A stretch of DNA of 64,000 nt, from NCBI GenBank assembly GCA_002710785.1, contig PAMC01000016.1, positions 1 through 64,000 on the forward strand. Direction: 5' to 3'. Of the stretch, positions 50,067-60,200 are shown piece after piece. The position numbers and the translations under genes are program-made. Below the pieces are notes generated by a model. That model made no database searches. It worked only from the letters and a program-made list of their open reading frames with translations, and was not told the DNA's origin. Position 1 is the first letter of the stretch. The number at the start of each line of letters is the position of its first letter. The stretch is from a bacterium (GTDB taxonomy: Bacteria > Patescibacteriota > Minisyncoccia > Phycocordibacterales > UBA918).

Positions 50067-50103
50067 ATTGTAACGAATTTACGTTCCTCTGTGCGCTGCG
50101 CAC
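50067..50103 (-). promoter_or_regulatory. Hairpin and -10 element between permease and surface gene
   Basis: GTGCGC-T-GCGCAC (50091-50103) follows the permease stop. A TACAAT (50067-50072) then precedes the surface gene at 50041. Together they look like the end of the ABC operon and the start of a new unit. Confidence 0.45.
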
Positions 50104-50135
50104 GTTGATAAGTGTTGATAGTAGTTTTGAGCCAA

Positions 50136-51344
50136 CTACTCGTAGCGGATGGCATCGAGTGGGTTTAGGGATGCCGCCCGACGGGCCGGGAAAATACCAG
50201 TCAAATACCCGACCGCAGCAGAGAAAAGCGCAATAAACGTAAGAAAAGTGAGCGGAAACGAGAATAATTGCACTGCTTGACCGCCAAACTGACTGGCTAC
50301 GAAGTTGAGTAAGACATTAATAGTCGCTCCAAATATAACTCCCATGACAATTCCCGACAAACCACCCAGAAAACCAACGATGATTGATTCAGACACAAAG
50401 AGCCACTTAATGTCGCTCGGTGACGCGCCAATAGTGCGCATAATACCAATCTCTTTGGTTCTCTCCAGAAGCGTCACGGTCATCGTGTTAAACATACCAA
50501 TCGCCGACACGACGAGCGCAATACCACCAAAGATTGCTAAAGTGACCTGGATACCCTGGAAGATCTTACTGGCTTGGTCGACAGTTTTTGAGAGCGCCGT
50601 TACCCGGTACCCATCTTCGATCAGTTCAGCTTCAACCGGCTCAAGAAATTCGTTGGTGCTGACACGCACCTGGGCTCGCTCGTACTCATCGATACCTACG
50701 TAATTGCGTAGTTCTGGCATCATCATAAGGGCGTTAAGCACACCTTCCTCTTTGGTAATACCGCGTACGAGGTAATCTTTTTCGATGGGAATTTCTAGAA
50801 TTTCGTCAGTGCCGTCGTCGGCCGGCACAAGCAAGCGGAACGTTACCTGCTCACCAACAAAGGTTTCAGCCTCTTCAATACCAAATAATTTGAGGACCGC
50901 TGGTGAAAGCATGACCGAGCTACCATCGCCAGCATCATCGTCAGTGAATACCTGACCGGCAGAGGCAGTAATACCGGCGTAGCGCAGGTATGGCGGCTCT
51001 GCTCCCTGCAAGAAAACGTTGCCGGTCAATCCTTTGTAGGTAATGAGGGCTGGAAAGCGAGCTAACGGCGCAGCGTCGAGGACGTTGTCTTTTTCTTCAA
51101 ACTCACGAATGGTCTCATCTGTAATCTGCAAATTTTGTGCGCCAGTAGCAGACACACCAAGCGAGAGAAGGGTTTCACCAAATACAATCTGCTCAAGAAT
51201 GATCTGCTGCAACCCGAATCCTAGACCTACTAAAACCACCACCGCACCAGTGCCCACGCCCATGCCAAGAATAGTCAGCCAAGTACGCATCGGGTTTGTT
51301 TTAAAGGCTCGGGTTGAGAGTTGGGCTAGATCTTGTGCTCGCAT
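50136..51344 (-). CDS. MacB-type ABC transporter permease
   Basis: The 402-residue permease has the MacB/LolE-type layout: one N-terminal membrane helix (about 18-45), a large extracytoplasmic MacB_PCD domain (about 50-265) and three C-terminal helices in the FtsX fold (about 275-395). Conserved pieces are RTWLTILGMGVGTGAVV, LLERTKEIGIMRTIGASPSDI and the closing FPARRAASLNPLDAIRYE. This type does not pump through the membrane but couples ATP use to mechanical work on envelope substrates. It lies downstream of its ATPase with a gap of 26 bases, next to a fibronectin-III protein that could be the substrate or partner. Confidence 0.9.
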   Translation of the reverse strand: MRAQDLAQLSTRAFKTNPMRTWLTILGMGVGTGAVVVLVGLGFGLQQIILEQIVFGETLLSLGVSATGAQNLQITDETIREFEEKDNVLDAAPLARFPALITYKGLTGNVFLQGAEPPYLRYAGITASAGQVFTDDDAGDGSSVMLSPAVLKLFGIEEAETFVGEQVTFRLLVPADDGTDEILEIPIEKDYLVRGITKEEGVLNALMMMPELRNYVGIDEYERAQVRVSTNEFLEPVEAELIEDGYRVTALSKTVDQASKIFQGIQVTLAIFGGIALVVSAIGMFNTMTVTLLERTKEIGIMRTIGASPSDIKWLFVSESIIVGFLGGLSGIVMGVIFGATINVLLNFVASQFGGQAVQLFSFPLTFLTFIALFSAAVGYLTGIFPARRAASLNPLDAIRYE

Positions 51345-51370
51345 ACTACGTACTCAGTATAACAACGGGG

Positions 51371-52696
51371 CTACGACTTGTAGCTGACGTCCACACCTTG
51401 GGCAATTAGCTTTTCAAAGTAGCGGGTTAGTGAATCAGCCTCCTTCTCAGCCAGACTCAGTCCGCCGACGGTAATGCCGCGCGCGAGCATTTCGTGAAAA
51501 GTGGCTTCTTCTATCACGCCGGTTACGCGGTCGGCAATGAGGTCGACCAGATTTTTGTTCTGTTTCTCTGAAAGCTGGAGGCGGTAGGAGTGCAAAAGAT
51601 GATCACGTAACCGCTCGGCCAGTTGGTCTTGGCTAAAGAACGAGCTAGCCTCTTTTTCTCGCTGCGCTCTAAAGCGACGAATGTCGTCAGCCTGCTCAAT
51701 CATGCGGGTAGAAATTTTTGCCATTTTACGAGCAGTGGCAGCATCGATGCCGATACCACCAGCTTCAAACGGAGCGGTTAAGGATTTCACAAAGGCGTCT
51801 TTGTGCAGTTTGCCCTTAATGAGGTAGCGAATGGACTTCTCGAGGCGTACCAATTGATCGTACGTGTAGTCTTGTGTTAGGTAGTTGACGAGACTCTTTA
51901 CGCGCAGCGTGTCAATTGAGTCGTACGGGAATAGTCGAGCCAACTGTTCGAGTTCGGTCACGATGGTCTCTCCTTCTTTTACTGGTTTAATTTGCTTACG
52001 CTGCGGGTTGACCACCTCACGTACGATGCGGCCATCCTTGAGGTAGTACACGCGATGCGCGTAGCTTAAGTGCGCTGCGTTATGAGAGACCATAATAACG
52101 GTCCGGCGGTCAAACGTGTTAATTTCGTCAATTTTGTCCATTACCTGCTGCGTGGATACTGAGTCGAGGTTACCAGTCGGCTCGTCAGCCAAGAGAATCT
52201 TCGGGTCGTTCACCATCGAGCGAGATACCGACACACGCTGCTGTTGCCCACCGGAGAGCATCGCCGGAATCTTATGTGAGACAAACCCCACCCCAAACCG
52301 ATCGAGTAGCGACTGCGCGCGACGGTTGCGCTTTTTCTTGTCAGCGTCGCAAAAAATCATCGGTAGCGCCACGTTGTCGAGCACCGTGAGCGATGGAATG
52401 AGGTTAAATTGCTGGAAGATAATCCCCATCACGTACCGCTGAAAGTAGACGCGTTCCTCAGGTGGGTAGCTGTAAATATCGTCACCCCGGATAAGCATAG
52501 TTCCGTTACCTGGTGGCAGCGAGCCTTGGATGGTGTACATGAGGGTCGACTTACCAGACCCGGAGGCGCCAAAGAGAATAATGTACTCCCCTTCGTAGAT
52601 ATCGGTATTGACGCTGGAGAGCGCTTTAAACTCATTACTTTTACCCTTGTTGTAGGTAATGTCGAGGTCTCTACAGATGATCAGTGGTTTTGCCAT
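51371..52696 (-). CDS. ABC transporter ATPase with long C-terminal extension
   Basis: The first 230 residues form a MacB/LolD-type ATPase: Walker A GASGSGKST, signature LSGGQQQRVSVSRSMV, Walker B ILLADEPTGNLDS and the H-loop SHNAAHLS. The remaining 200 residues are not part of the usual protein and are mainly helical (SIDTLRVKSLVNYLTQDYTY, RKMAKISTRMIEQADDIRRF, LAEKEADSLTRYFEKLI). The extension may bind a partner or regulate the pump. It starts six bases after the fibronectin-III gene's stop and is followed by the permease, forming one operon. Confidence 0.88.
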   Translation of the reverse strand: MAKPLIICRDLDITYNKGKSNEFKALSSVNTDIYEGEYIILFGASGSGKSTLMYTIQGSLPPGNGTMLIRGDDIYSYPPEERVYFQRYVMGIIFQQFNLIPSLTVLDNVALPMIFCDADKKKRNRRAQSLLDRFGVGFVSHKIPAMLSGGQQQRVSVSRSMVNDPKILLADEPTGNLDSVSTQQVMDKIDEINTFDRRTVIMVSHNAAHLSYAHRVYYLKDGRIVREVVNPQRKQIKPVKEGETIVTELEQLARLFPYDSIDTLRVKSLVNYLTQDYTYDQLVRLEKSIRYLIKGKLHKDAFVKSLTAPFEAGGIGIDAATARKMAKISTRMIEQADDIRRFRAQREKEASSFFSQDQLAERLRDHLLHSYRLQLSEKQNKNLVDLIADRVTGVIEEATFHEMLARGITVGGLSLAEKEADSLTRYFEKLIAQGVDVSYKS

Positions 52697-52702
52697 AACA
52701 GT

Positions 52703-54214
52703 TTATGCGCCAATGTTTTGCACCCAACCAAATGTGGCTTCGAAGTTCTCAAGAATAAGATCAATGATGTTCTTTTCTTGGATTGGGGTAAAGAGCACAA
52801 AGTTTTCGCTCTGCACACTGTTGCCCGCTTCGTCGGTACAATTGAGCCAGAACTGGTACACCGTTGCTGGCGCAAAGTCGACGATCACCTCCACGTGCCG
52901 CTCGGTATAGTTGATCTGCTCCGGCTCAATGGTGGTTGGTTCGACACCACCAGCCACACCCTCTCGGTACGTCAAGAGACAGTAGGCTGCTTCGTCGGTA
53001 CGCCACTCAACAATGGTTTGGATGCGCGATTCGCTGCCCGGAAAGAGGGTTGATTCGTTGGTAACATTGCTGATAATCGGCGCTGAGGTATCGCGCACCG
53101 TAATGAACGTAATCGGCTGACTCCGTACACGGTCGCCGCCACCATTCTCCGCGATCACAAACGCCACGTAGCGAGTACCGAGCGTTAGGTCGGCAATCCG
53201 CATCTGGTGCGTCGTCGCGAGCGTCGGGCGACCAACCGAGTTTTGCGCGCCGGTCGTGAGGTCTTGGTACTCAATGAGTGCCTTGGCGGGTACGGTTGTG
53301 TCCCAGGCTAGCGTTGCTGCATCCTCTTCCACTTTTACGATGCGGAGGTTGCGAATCTCTGGCAACGAAGCTTTGGTTCGGAAGGTAAAGTCGAGTGAAC
53401 TACCGGTAATACCAAACTCGTCAGTTGAACGGACTTTAAAGTGGTACTCGGTAAAGGGCTCAAGGCCGATCAGGCGAATGGAGTGGTTGCTGGTATTGCC
53501 ACCTGTGCTCGACTGCGAGAAGGCGTATACGTCTGGCTGGTACTGACTGGCCGGCGTAAAGAGTACCTCCGAAGACGCGGGGCGGTCAGTCGTCCACTCA
53601 ACGAGCGCTGTTGTGGTCTCTGGGGTAACGGTCGGCGGACCAACAATAGTCAGGTCTTCGGTGATACCTTGTACCGCCTTTACGATTTCGTTCTGGATCT
53701 CTCTAATCTCTTGCGGATCCTGAATCTGTTTAATTTGCTCGATGATCTCATTGGTGGTCACCTCGTTCACCTGGCCTGGTCCAACGTCAACACCATCGCC
53801 GGTACCACTATCGCTCGGGGTACCAGTTGTAGAAATGCGGTAGTCGGCTGAGATACCTTGGTTGCCGTCTTCGTCTGAGGAACCGACGCGGAAGTAGTAG
53901 ACGCGCCCCGGTTCGAGATTCTCGAGCGTTACCTCGTGCGCCTGACGGACAGTTTCCGGCACACGTACGATGCCGTAGTCGGGCTGTAGTCCGTAGTTAA
54001 CGAGTGAATCAGCATCTTCGTCGGTTTCCCACGTAATGCGTAGCGTCGTATCGTCGACGTTTTCGACTTGAACGTTCGTAATTTCCGGCGCCACGCCGTC
54101 GCCCACCTGCGCTAAGGTAGCTGGGGTGAAATACCAACCGGTTACCAGATACACCAAAAGGACGCCGTAAGACCGAAACATTACTTGCATTGTACCAGTC
54201 ACTGTTTTACTCAT
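52703..54214 (-). CDS. Secreted fibronectin type III repeat protein
   Basis: The 503-residue protein has an N-terminal signal-anchor (about 15-35, cleaved near ATLAQVGDG) and four fibronectin-III-like modules (about 42-130, 190-285, 290-375 and 380-475), each with a W near the start and a Y near the end (for example LRITWETDEDADSLVNYG ... EPGRVYYFRVGSSDEDGN). A helical linker (about 145-185, ITTNEIIEQIKQIQDPQEIR-like) separates modules one and two. The last 20 residues are hydrophobic-amphipathic (IIDLILENFEATFGW). It shares an operon with the ABC transporter, which suggests that the two work together. Confidence 0.82.
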   Translation of the reverse strand: MSKTVTGTMQVMFRSYGVLLVYLVTGWYFTPATLAQVGDGVAPEITNVQVENVDDTTLRITWETDEDADSLVNYGLQPDYGIVRVPETVRQAHEVTLENLEPGRVYYFRVGSSDEDGNQGISADYRISTTGTPSDSGTGDGVDVGPGQVNEVTTNEIIEQIKQIQDPQEIREIQNEIVKAVQGITEDLTIVGPPTVTPETTTALVEWTTDRPASSEVLFTPASQYQPDVYAFSQSSTGGNTSNHSIRLIGLEPFTEYHFKVRSTDEFGITGSSLDFTFRTKASLPEIRNLRIVKVEEDAATLAWDTTVPAKALIEYQDLTTGAQNSVGRPTLATTHQMRIADLTLGTRYVAFVIAENGGGDRVRSQPITFITVRDTSAPIISNVTNESTLFPGSESRIQTIVEWRTDEAAYCLLTYREGVAGGVEPTTIEPEQINYTERHVEVIVDFAPATVYQFWLNCTDEAGNSVQSENFVLFTPIQEKNIIDLILENFEATFGWVQNIGA

Positions 54215-54233
54215 ATCATGTACCTGTTGTTAT

Positions 54234-57200
54234 CTAGTCGGCTGTGGCGGTAAAGGTGTTGATGCCACTGTGTGGTTCACTAGCGGTTCCAAACGGAATA
54301 GCAATGCCCCAGTAGAGCGCGTCCGTCACCAGTGGCGTGCTGGTCGTTGGTTTATTAAGGTCAACCTCAATAGAGCTGCCAATCTCAGAGAGTGTAATAC
54401 AGGCCGTACAGGTAGTGTGGTCAAAGGATGAGGTCGCAAATTTCTGCTGCGTTACATCAATGATTGAGACGCCGCCATTGGACATGTCAGTACCCGACAC
54501 ATCAACGTCGAGTGCCTCATTACCAAAGTTACTAATGTTTGATACTGGGTTACTACCACTGGCAGTGACACCATTAATGTCGAGTGTGCCGTAGCCAATG
54601 AGATTATCAACCGAGATACTGCGTAGCGTGCCAACGTCGATTATGCCTGTTGAGGTTTCAAAGTCACTGTTTGTTGCGGCGTCAGCCACTTCAACGTAGG
54701 CGTACCACTCTTCTCCCTCATACGGAGAGCCACCGTCGGTCGGGTCAGTGTGGAAGGCAAAGTCAGCGGTACATGAGAGGCTACAGCTAGTACCGCTACA
54801 ACCTGAGAGCACACAACCTGTACCAAGAGTCGTGACGTAACAGTTGTTGTCGTCTGGTGTACAGCTCGCCCCCACTGTGGTGCGGTAGAAGGTGGTGGTC
54901 GCTGCCACAATATCGGCATACCCATTAAGGTCAGTGACTGTGGTACTTGCTACTACTGGTGTAGTGGTGCCTGGGCTGAGCACTATGTCACTCCCATCGT
55001 TAAGCGTCACCACGCCAACCGACGGCGCAAACTCAAGCGTGAGCTCTGGAATACTGGCGTAGGAGTCAAGTGCCGTGCCGGCGTTCGTGACACGGAAGCA
55101 GTACGCATCTTCAGTCGCGTTGCTAGTTAGATTAAGCGCGTACTCGAGCTCAGTGTAGTACTGTTGGTTGACGTCTACGAATCCGGTCTGGTTATCGGTG
55201 TTGCTGACGATCTCACCAGCGGAGAACGTGCCTGACGGAATGATAAGATGGTCAGTCGTCGGATCACCACTGCTCACTTGAGTCGTGTTAATCATACAAA
55301 CAGGGCTCACTCCACAACTACCGGCCGCGGGCACCGAGCTGTAACTACCGCCACTCACTGCCTCACACGTTAAGGCGACGCCCTTGCCAGCATACTCTAG
55401 TCGAAACTCTTGGTTTGTAATATCGAGTCCTGAATTCTCAACCGCTACTCGCAAACGCGCCACGTCACCAAAGTCGTAGCCTGAACCAGCTACCCCCTGC
55501 GGTGCACGCCACGTGGCTCCGCCGTCAACCTGCTCTGCGCCAAAGTACACAGTCGGTTTATTATCGAGTCGTGGGTAGGACACAAAGCTGTCCCAGCCGC
55601 CGTAGAAGCCCCAGAACGTGAAGCCAAAGCCGCCGCTTGTGTAATTAGAATCTGTGGCGGTGGTTGACGCCACGAGCGTGCCGCCGCTGTTGTAGAGCCG
55701 CACGTCGATGGTGTCGTCGGTCTGCCAGTCGACTTCGATCTCGTACCAGCCAGTACTGTACGTGACGTTTGTTTGGTCGAGTACGACTACACCACCTACC
55801 AAGTCGGTACTCTCTGCATCACGAACCAAAGAGAGACGGTCGGTACCCTGTAGCTCGATACACACACCGTAGTTTTCGTTGGTAGTACCTGGTGACTGCA
55901 CACCAAAGAGTGTACAAGACTCGTCAGATCCACTCGCGTCCACATACTGACGGTACCGGATAATCTCGCCTTGGCTCACTGTCTGGTCGAAGGTAAAGAT
56001 ACCATCGGTTGCTTTGGCTGTTTCATTACCATTTGTGTCGAGACCGTTAGAGCCACCCCACGCGTAGGTACTACCAATGTTAAAGAGTGTCGTGTCGCCG
56101 CTGTACTCACTTAAACTGCCACTCTCAAAGTCGTCAACGGCCGTGAAGACGAGGGTGCTGCTACTGGTCGTTGTGGCGGTGAGGTTGTCGTAGTACATGT
56201 AGATCTGCGTTGTTGAGGCAGCTGGCAGGCTCGGTACTTCAACCCACACATCTGCGCTCACGCCGGTGCTAAAGCGCTCGATCCAATGGTCGATCAGTAC
56301 GGTTCCAGTGCTGTCAGTAAAGCGTAGGTCATCAAAGTCGGTTTGCATGTCAGAGTCGTACGTCACGCTCAGCAACACTGGCACATTGCTATAGGTGCTG
56401 GCATCACCATTCTGCAGCCGCACCCGCTGCCGCGCATCCCAGTTGGTGTCGTACCACGTACTGGCTACTGCGCCTTCCCCACCGTCGTCGTTACGCCAGC
56501 GGTACTCTGTCTGCTCAGTCAAGAGACAGGCGCTATCATCCCAACGAATAGAGCTACACGCATCTTCACCATCGACGTCGTAATCCTCACCACTAAGATC
56601 ACCAAAGTGTGTGCTGAAAATCCAGCTGTTGGTCGAAGTGGCATCGAGAGTTACGTTGGCGCCACCGGTGAATCCACCATCGGTGAAGACGGCTTCGAGA
56701 ATGGTCAAACCAGCATTTGCATCAAGCGCAGTCTGCGGCAGGGTAATCATAGTGGCAGTATTGGTCGCCTGGTTGAAGACACCTCGATCTAGGTCGCTTA
56801 TGGTTGGGGTACCAACAAACGTCAAGCCACCGGCTGCCAGATCGTCGAAGGTGTACGTGTCTGCACTGAATGTTCCGCCACTGACAGTGAAGTCATACAG
56901 TGTGCTTGCCTCAGCACTCTGGATCGTAGTGCTGGCGCCAGTGGCGCCAATAATTTCCAAGGTGCCGCTCTCAAGAGTGAAGTTAGACAACGTGCTGGTC
57001 GCAAAGGTGACACTCACCGCCCGTGGACTTCCACCCAGCGCCACACCGTCAAAGTCAGTTGCGTAACTCCAGTACTCGTTTACGGTCTGACTGACGTACT
57101 CACCGTAGATTCTCAGGGCGCCGTCAGAACCAGCGTGGTCTTGTGAGTAGATTGAAGACGAGGCGCTCAGTGTGCTCACGAGGTAGTCGCTGTTCCAGAA

Positions 57201-60200
57201 GCGCACATCGGTATCGCCGATAAGAGTGAGTGTATCGTAGGTGTCTCCTGTGCTGGCTTTGGTATTGGCACTAAAATTGGTACCAGCTGCTAAGATCAGC
57301 TCGCTATTAGTCCAGGTAGTGTTTGCGCCACCAACCGTGTTAGTGAAGACGCCGCCGACATAAAGAGTTTCACTGCTTCCGAGTGTAAACGCGCTAGCGC
57401 TCAAGAGACTAAAGTCGCTGGTTGATGTTGCGCTTGAGAACGTCCAGCCTCCTGTCGCGCTGTTTACTACCACGCGGTAAAACTCGTTGCTGCCTGGATC
57501 AACGGTTTCGCCCGTATCGGTAGAGTCGAAGAGGAGCGTGCTCGTTCCCACATCGAGTGTGCCGCTCGTGGCATCGAGCGAACCGCCAATTGCTGTAGAG
57601 CTGCTGGCCAGCCGTAGATTACCAGCAGCAACCGTCACATCACCCAAGAAGGCGCTCGTTGCATCGGTAACTGTGAAGCTGCCCGATCCGTCAACTTGCA
57701 AGCTCGAAAGATCGTTGCCGCCAGCAGTCAAGACATGGGTGCCTGTACCAGTAAGTCGAATGGTGCCGCTATTGTGTGCCACCGTGTCAGACACGACGAA
57801 GTCAGTACCGACGGTGAAGGTGCCGCCTGGAAGTGTTACCGTACCGGTGGCAACCGTAACGCTCGCCGTGGCAGTTGCGTTCGTATCGCTAATACTCCAA
57901 CTGCCGCTACCTGCAAACTGTATTGTTGCAGCGTCAGATCCACCAAAAGTGATCGTGTTGCCCGCGTCTGTCGCGGTAAACGCGAGCACTCCGCCGTTAG
58001 CGTCGAAGCTACCGCCCGTATTAGTGAAGTCATTGGCAAAGGTGCTCGTCGCCGCTGGCAACGTCACGTCGCCATTGGTAATGGTGACGTCTCCATTCGC
58101 GGCAAAAGTAGTGTCGTTAACGGTCCACGAACCAGTACCATTGAAGGTGAGCGCACCAAAGGTTGCGTCATTGCTGTCGATTGAGCGACCGCTCTGGGTG
58201 CTGGTAAAGGTTAGCGCAGCGTCATTGAGCGCCAGTGTTGCACCAGCGCCACTTAGGAGCTCGCCGCCAATCGTGTGCGACTCACTGCCTGCGCCGGTAA
58301 ACGTGGCATTGGCTTGTAGTTCGAGTGTGCCGGCATGACTAGCAGTTCCTGTACTGAGTGTGACATCACCGTCAGGGGTAAAGGTCTTACTATCCCACAC
58401 AATGAGTTTTGTGTCTGTCGGGAAGGATACCGTGTTGGTACCGCCAGTTGTTGCAGTGAATGGAATGTCAGCATCGTCACTACTATCCCACACAGCCAGG
58501 TCAGCAATGCGTATAGCATCCGTGCTCTCGTGTCGCACAATCACGCGGTCGACGTAGACATCCATGTTGAGAATGTTTGAAATCGGATCAGCAGTCACTG
58601 TCGCGCCGGCCTCACTCTCACCGTCGATGTACACGATGATACTGTCAGACGGTCCAAAGCCGACATTAGTAAAGGTGTACGCACCAGTACCCGAGGCACA
58701 GGTAGTGCTGGCGCTCGTTAGACCAGCTACCACCAACCGCACATTCGGGGTACTGCCGTCACACTGGGTGTACCAGCTAGTCCCTTCGTCATTGTAGATA
58801 TTTCCGGAAATTGAGATAAGCGCAGCTGAGTCACTCCACACGATTTCGCCAGGATCACCTGAGTCGGCGTCAAACGCCTCACCGTCGAGGTTACCGGTGT
58901 GGTTTGTGAAGCGCCACGATGAAACCGAAACTCCCGAAGTGGTGACGTTTACCGGGCTCGTCACACCACTCTCGTTAAAGGTGTTGCGATCAAAGTTCTT
59001 GGCTGGGTTCGCGTCGATCACGCTGCCAGCCACTGTCATCGCACTCGCATTATTATCGTCAACCAGCCAATCAACATTTACGATATTCACCACTGTCGGT
59101 GTGCCCGTAAATGAGAGACCCGCGCTATCAACGTCACGTGGTTCAGCGTCGAGCCATTCAGTGCTCGCGGTACCGCCAATAGTAAAGCTAAACTCGCCAC
59201 TGCCTTGGTTTTGGATTGTCGTCGACGCGGTTGTGGAACCCATAACGTCGAGGCTACCACCAGTATACGTGACGCTTCCGCCCCCTTCGACGTACACATC
59301 AGCTTGGCGTGGTGAACCAAGGGCGGCACCATCCCAATCGGTGGTGTAGCTCCACGAATCGGTGTACGAAGCATTGCTGTACGCTCCAAAGATATATAGA
59401 TCACCAGCAACGTCGTTGTGATCCATCGAGTAAAGTGAGCTGCTCGCAGAAATGGTCGTCGTGCTGTAGCTACTGTTCCAGAATCGTGGTTGAGTGCCAT
59501 TATCGACAACGAGCTCAGCGTAGTCATCAGCGTCAGTCTTAGTATTTACCTCATACGCCGTATTACCAAACAGCTTCAGAACGGAATTGCTCCAGTTCGT
59601 ATTTGCCCCGCTGACAGTGTTGGTAAACACGTCACCAACTGCCAGCGTATTGCCTGGCTGTAGTGTAAAGGTGAAGGCGCTCGTCAAACTAAAGTCACCG
59701 GTAGTAGTTGCGGATTCGGTAAAGAGGTAGGTGCCGCCGCCGGCCACGCTCACATCGTAGAAATCGGAAGCGCCAGCCGCGACCGACGCCGTACCGGTCG
59801 CTTGCAAAAACTCTACCAAGCCGCCGTTGGCCGTGAAGACGCCGTCGTTATCGTAGCTACCGAATAGCTGCAGGCTGCTGGTATCACTAGCCTCAAGCGT
59901 ACCGCGAGCGCCAATGTAAGTATCGCCCGCTACTACCGTTAATGGATCATTGGTGTCGAGCGTGAACGTAGTCGTACCGCGACTGCCGACAGTTAGATCA
60001 CCAAACACCTGCAATCCTGTTACCGGGGCTGTGACAGCAGTGCTACCCGTTGCTGCTTCGACAGCAAGGTCGAAGTAGGCCGTCCTGGTTACGGTACTGT
60101 TGCCTCCGTACGTGATACGACTGGTGTCTTCCAAGAAGGTGCCGTCCTCCACAAATACGGTACCGTCACCCGTCAGGTCCCACTGTGAACTCCCAGCGTC

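Noticed and set aside
29351..54214. Cellulosome
   Set aside because: Cohesin and dockerin modules are present, but I see no glycoside hydrolase, carbohydrate esterase or carbohydrate-binding catalytic partner among the genes, so the name is not justified.
57487..58338. A 283-codon plus-strand frame opposite the giant adhesin
   Set aside because: It lies fully antisense to a continuous minus-strand gene and its composition (Val/Ser/Pro/Ala-rich) mirrors the Thr/Ser/Gly-rich codons of the true strand. It has no start signal and no recognisable domain.
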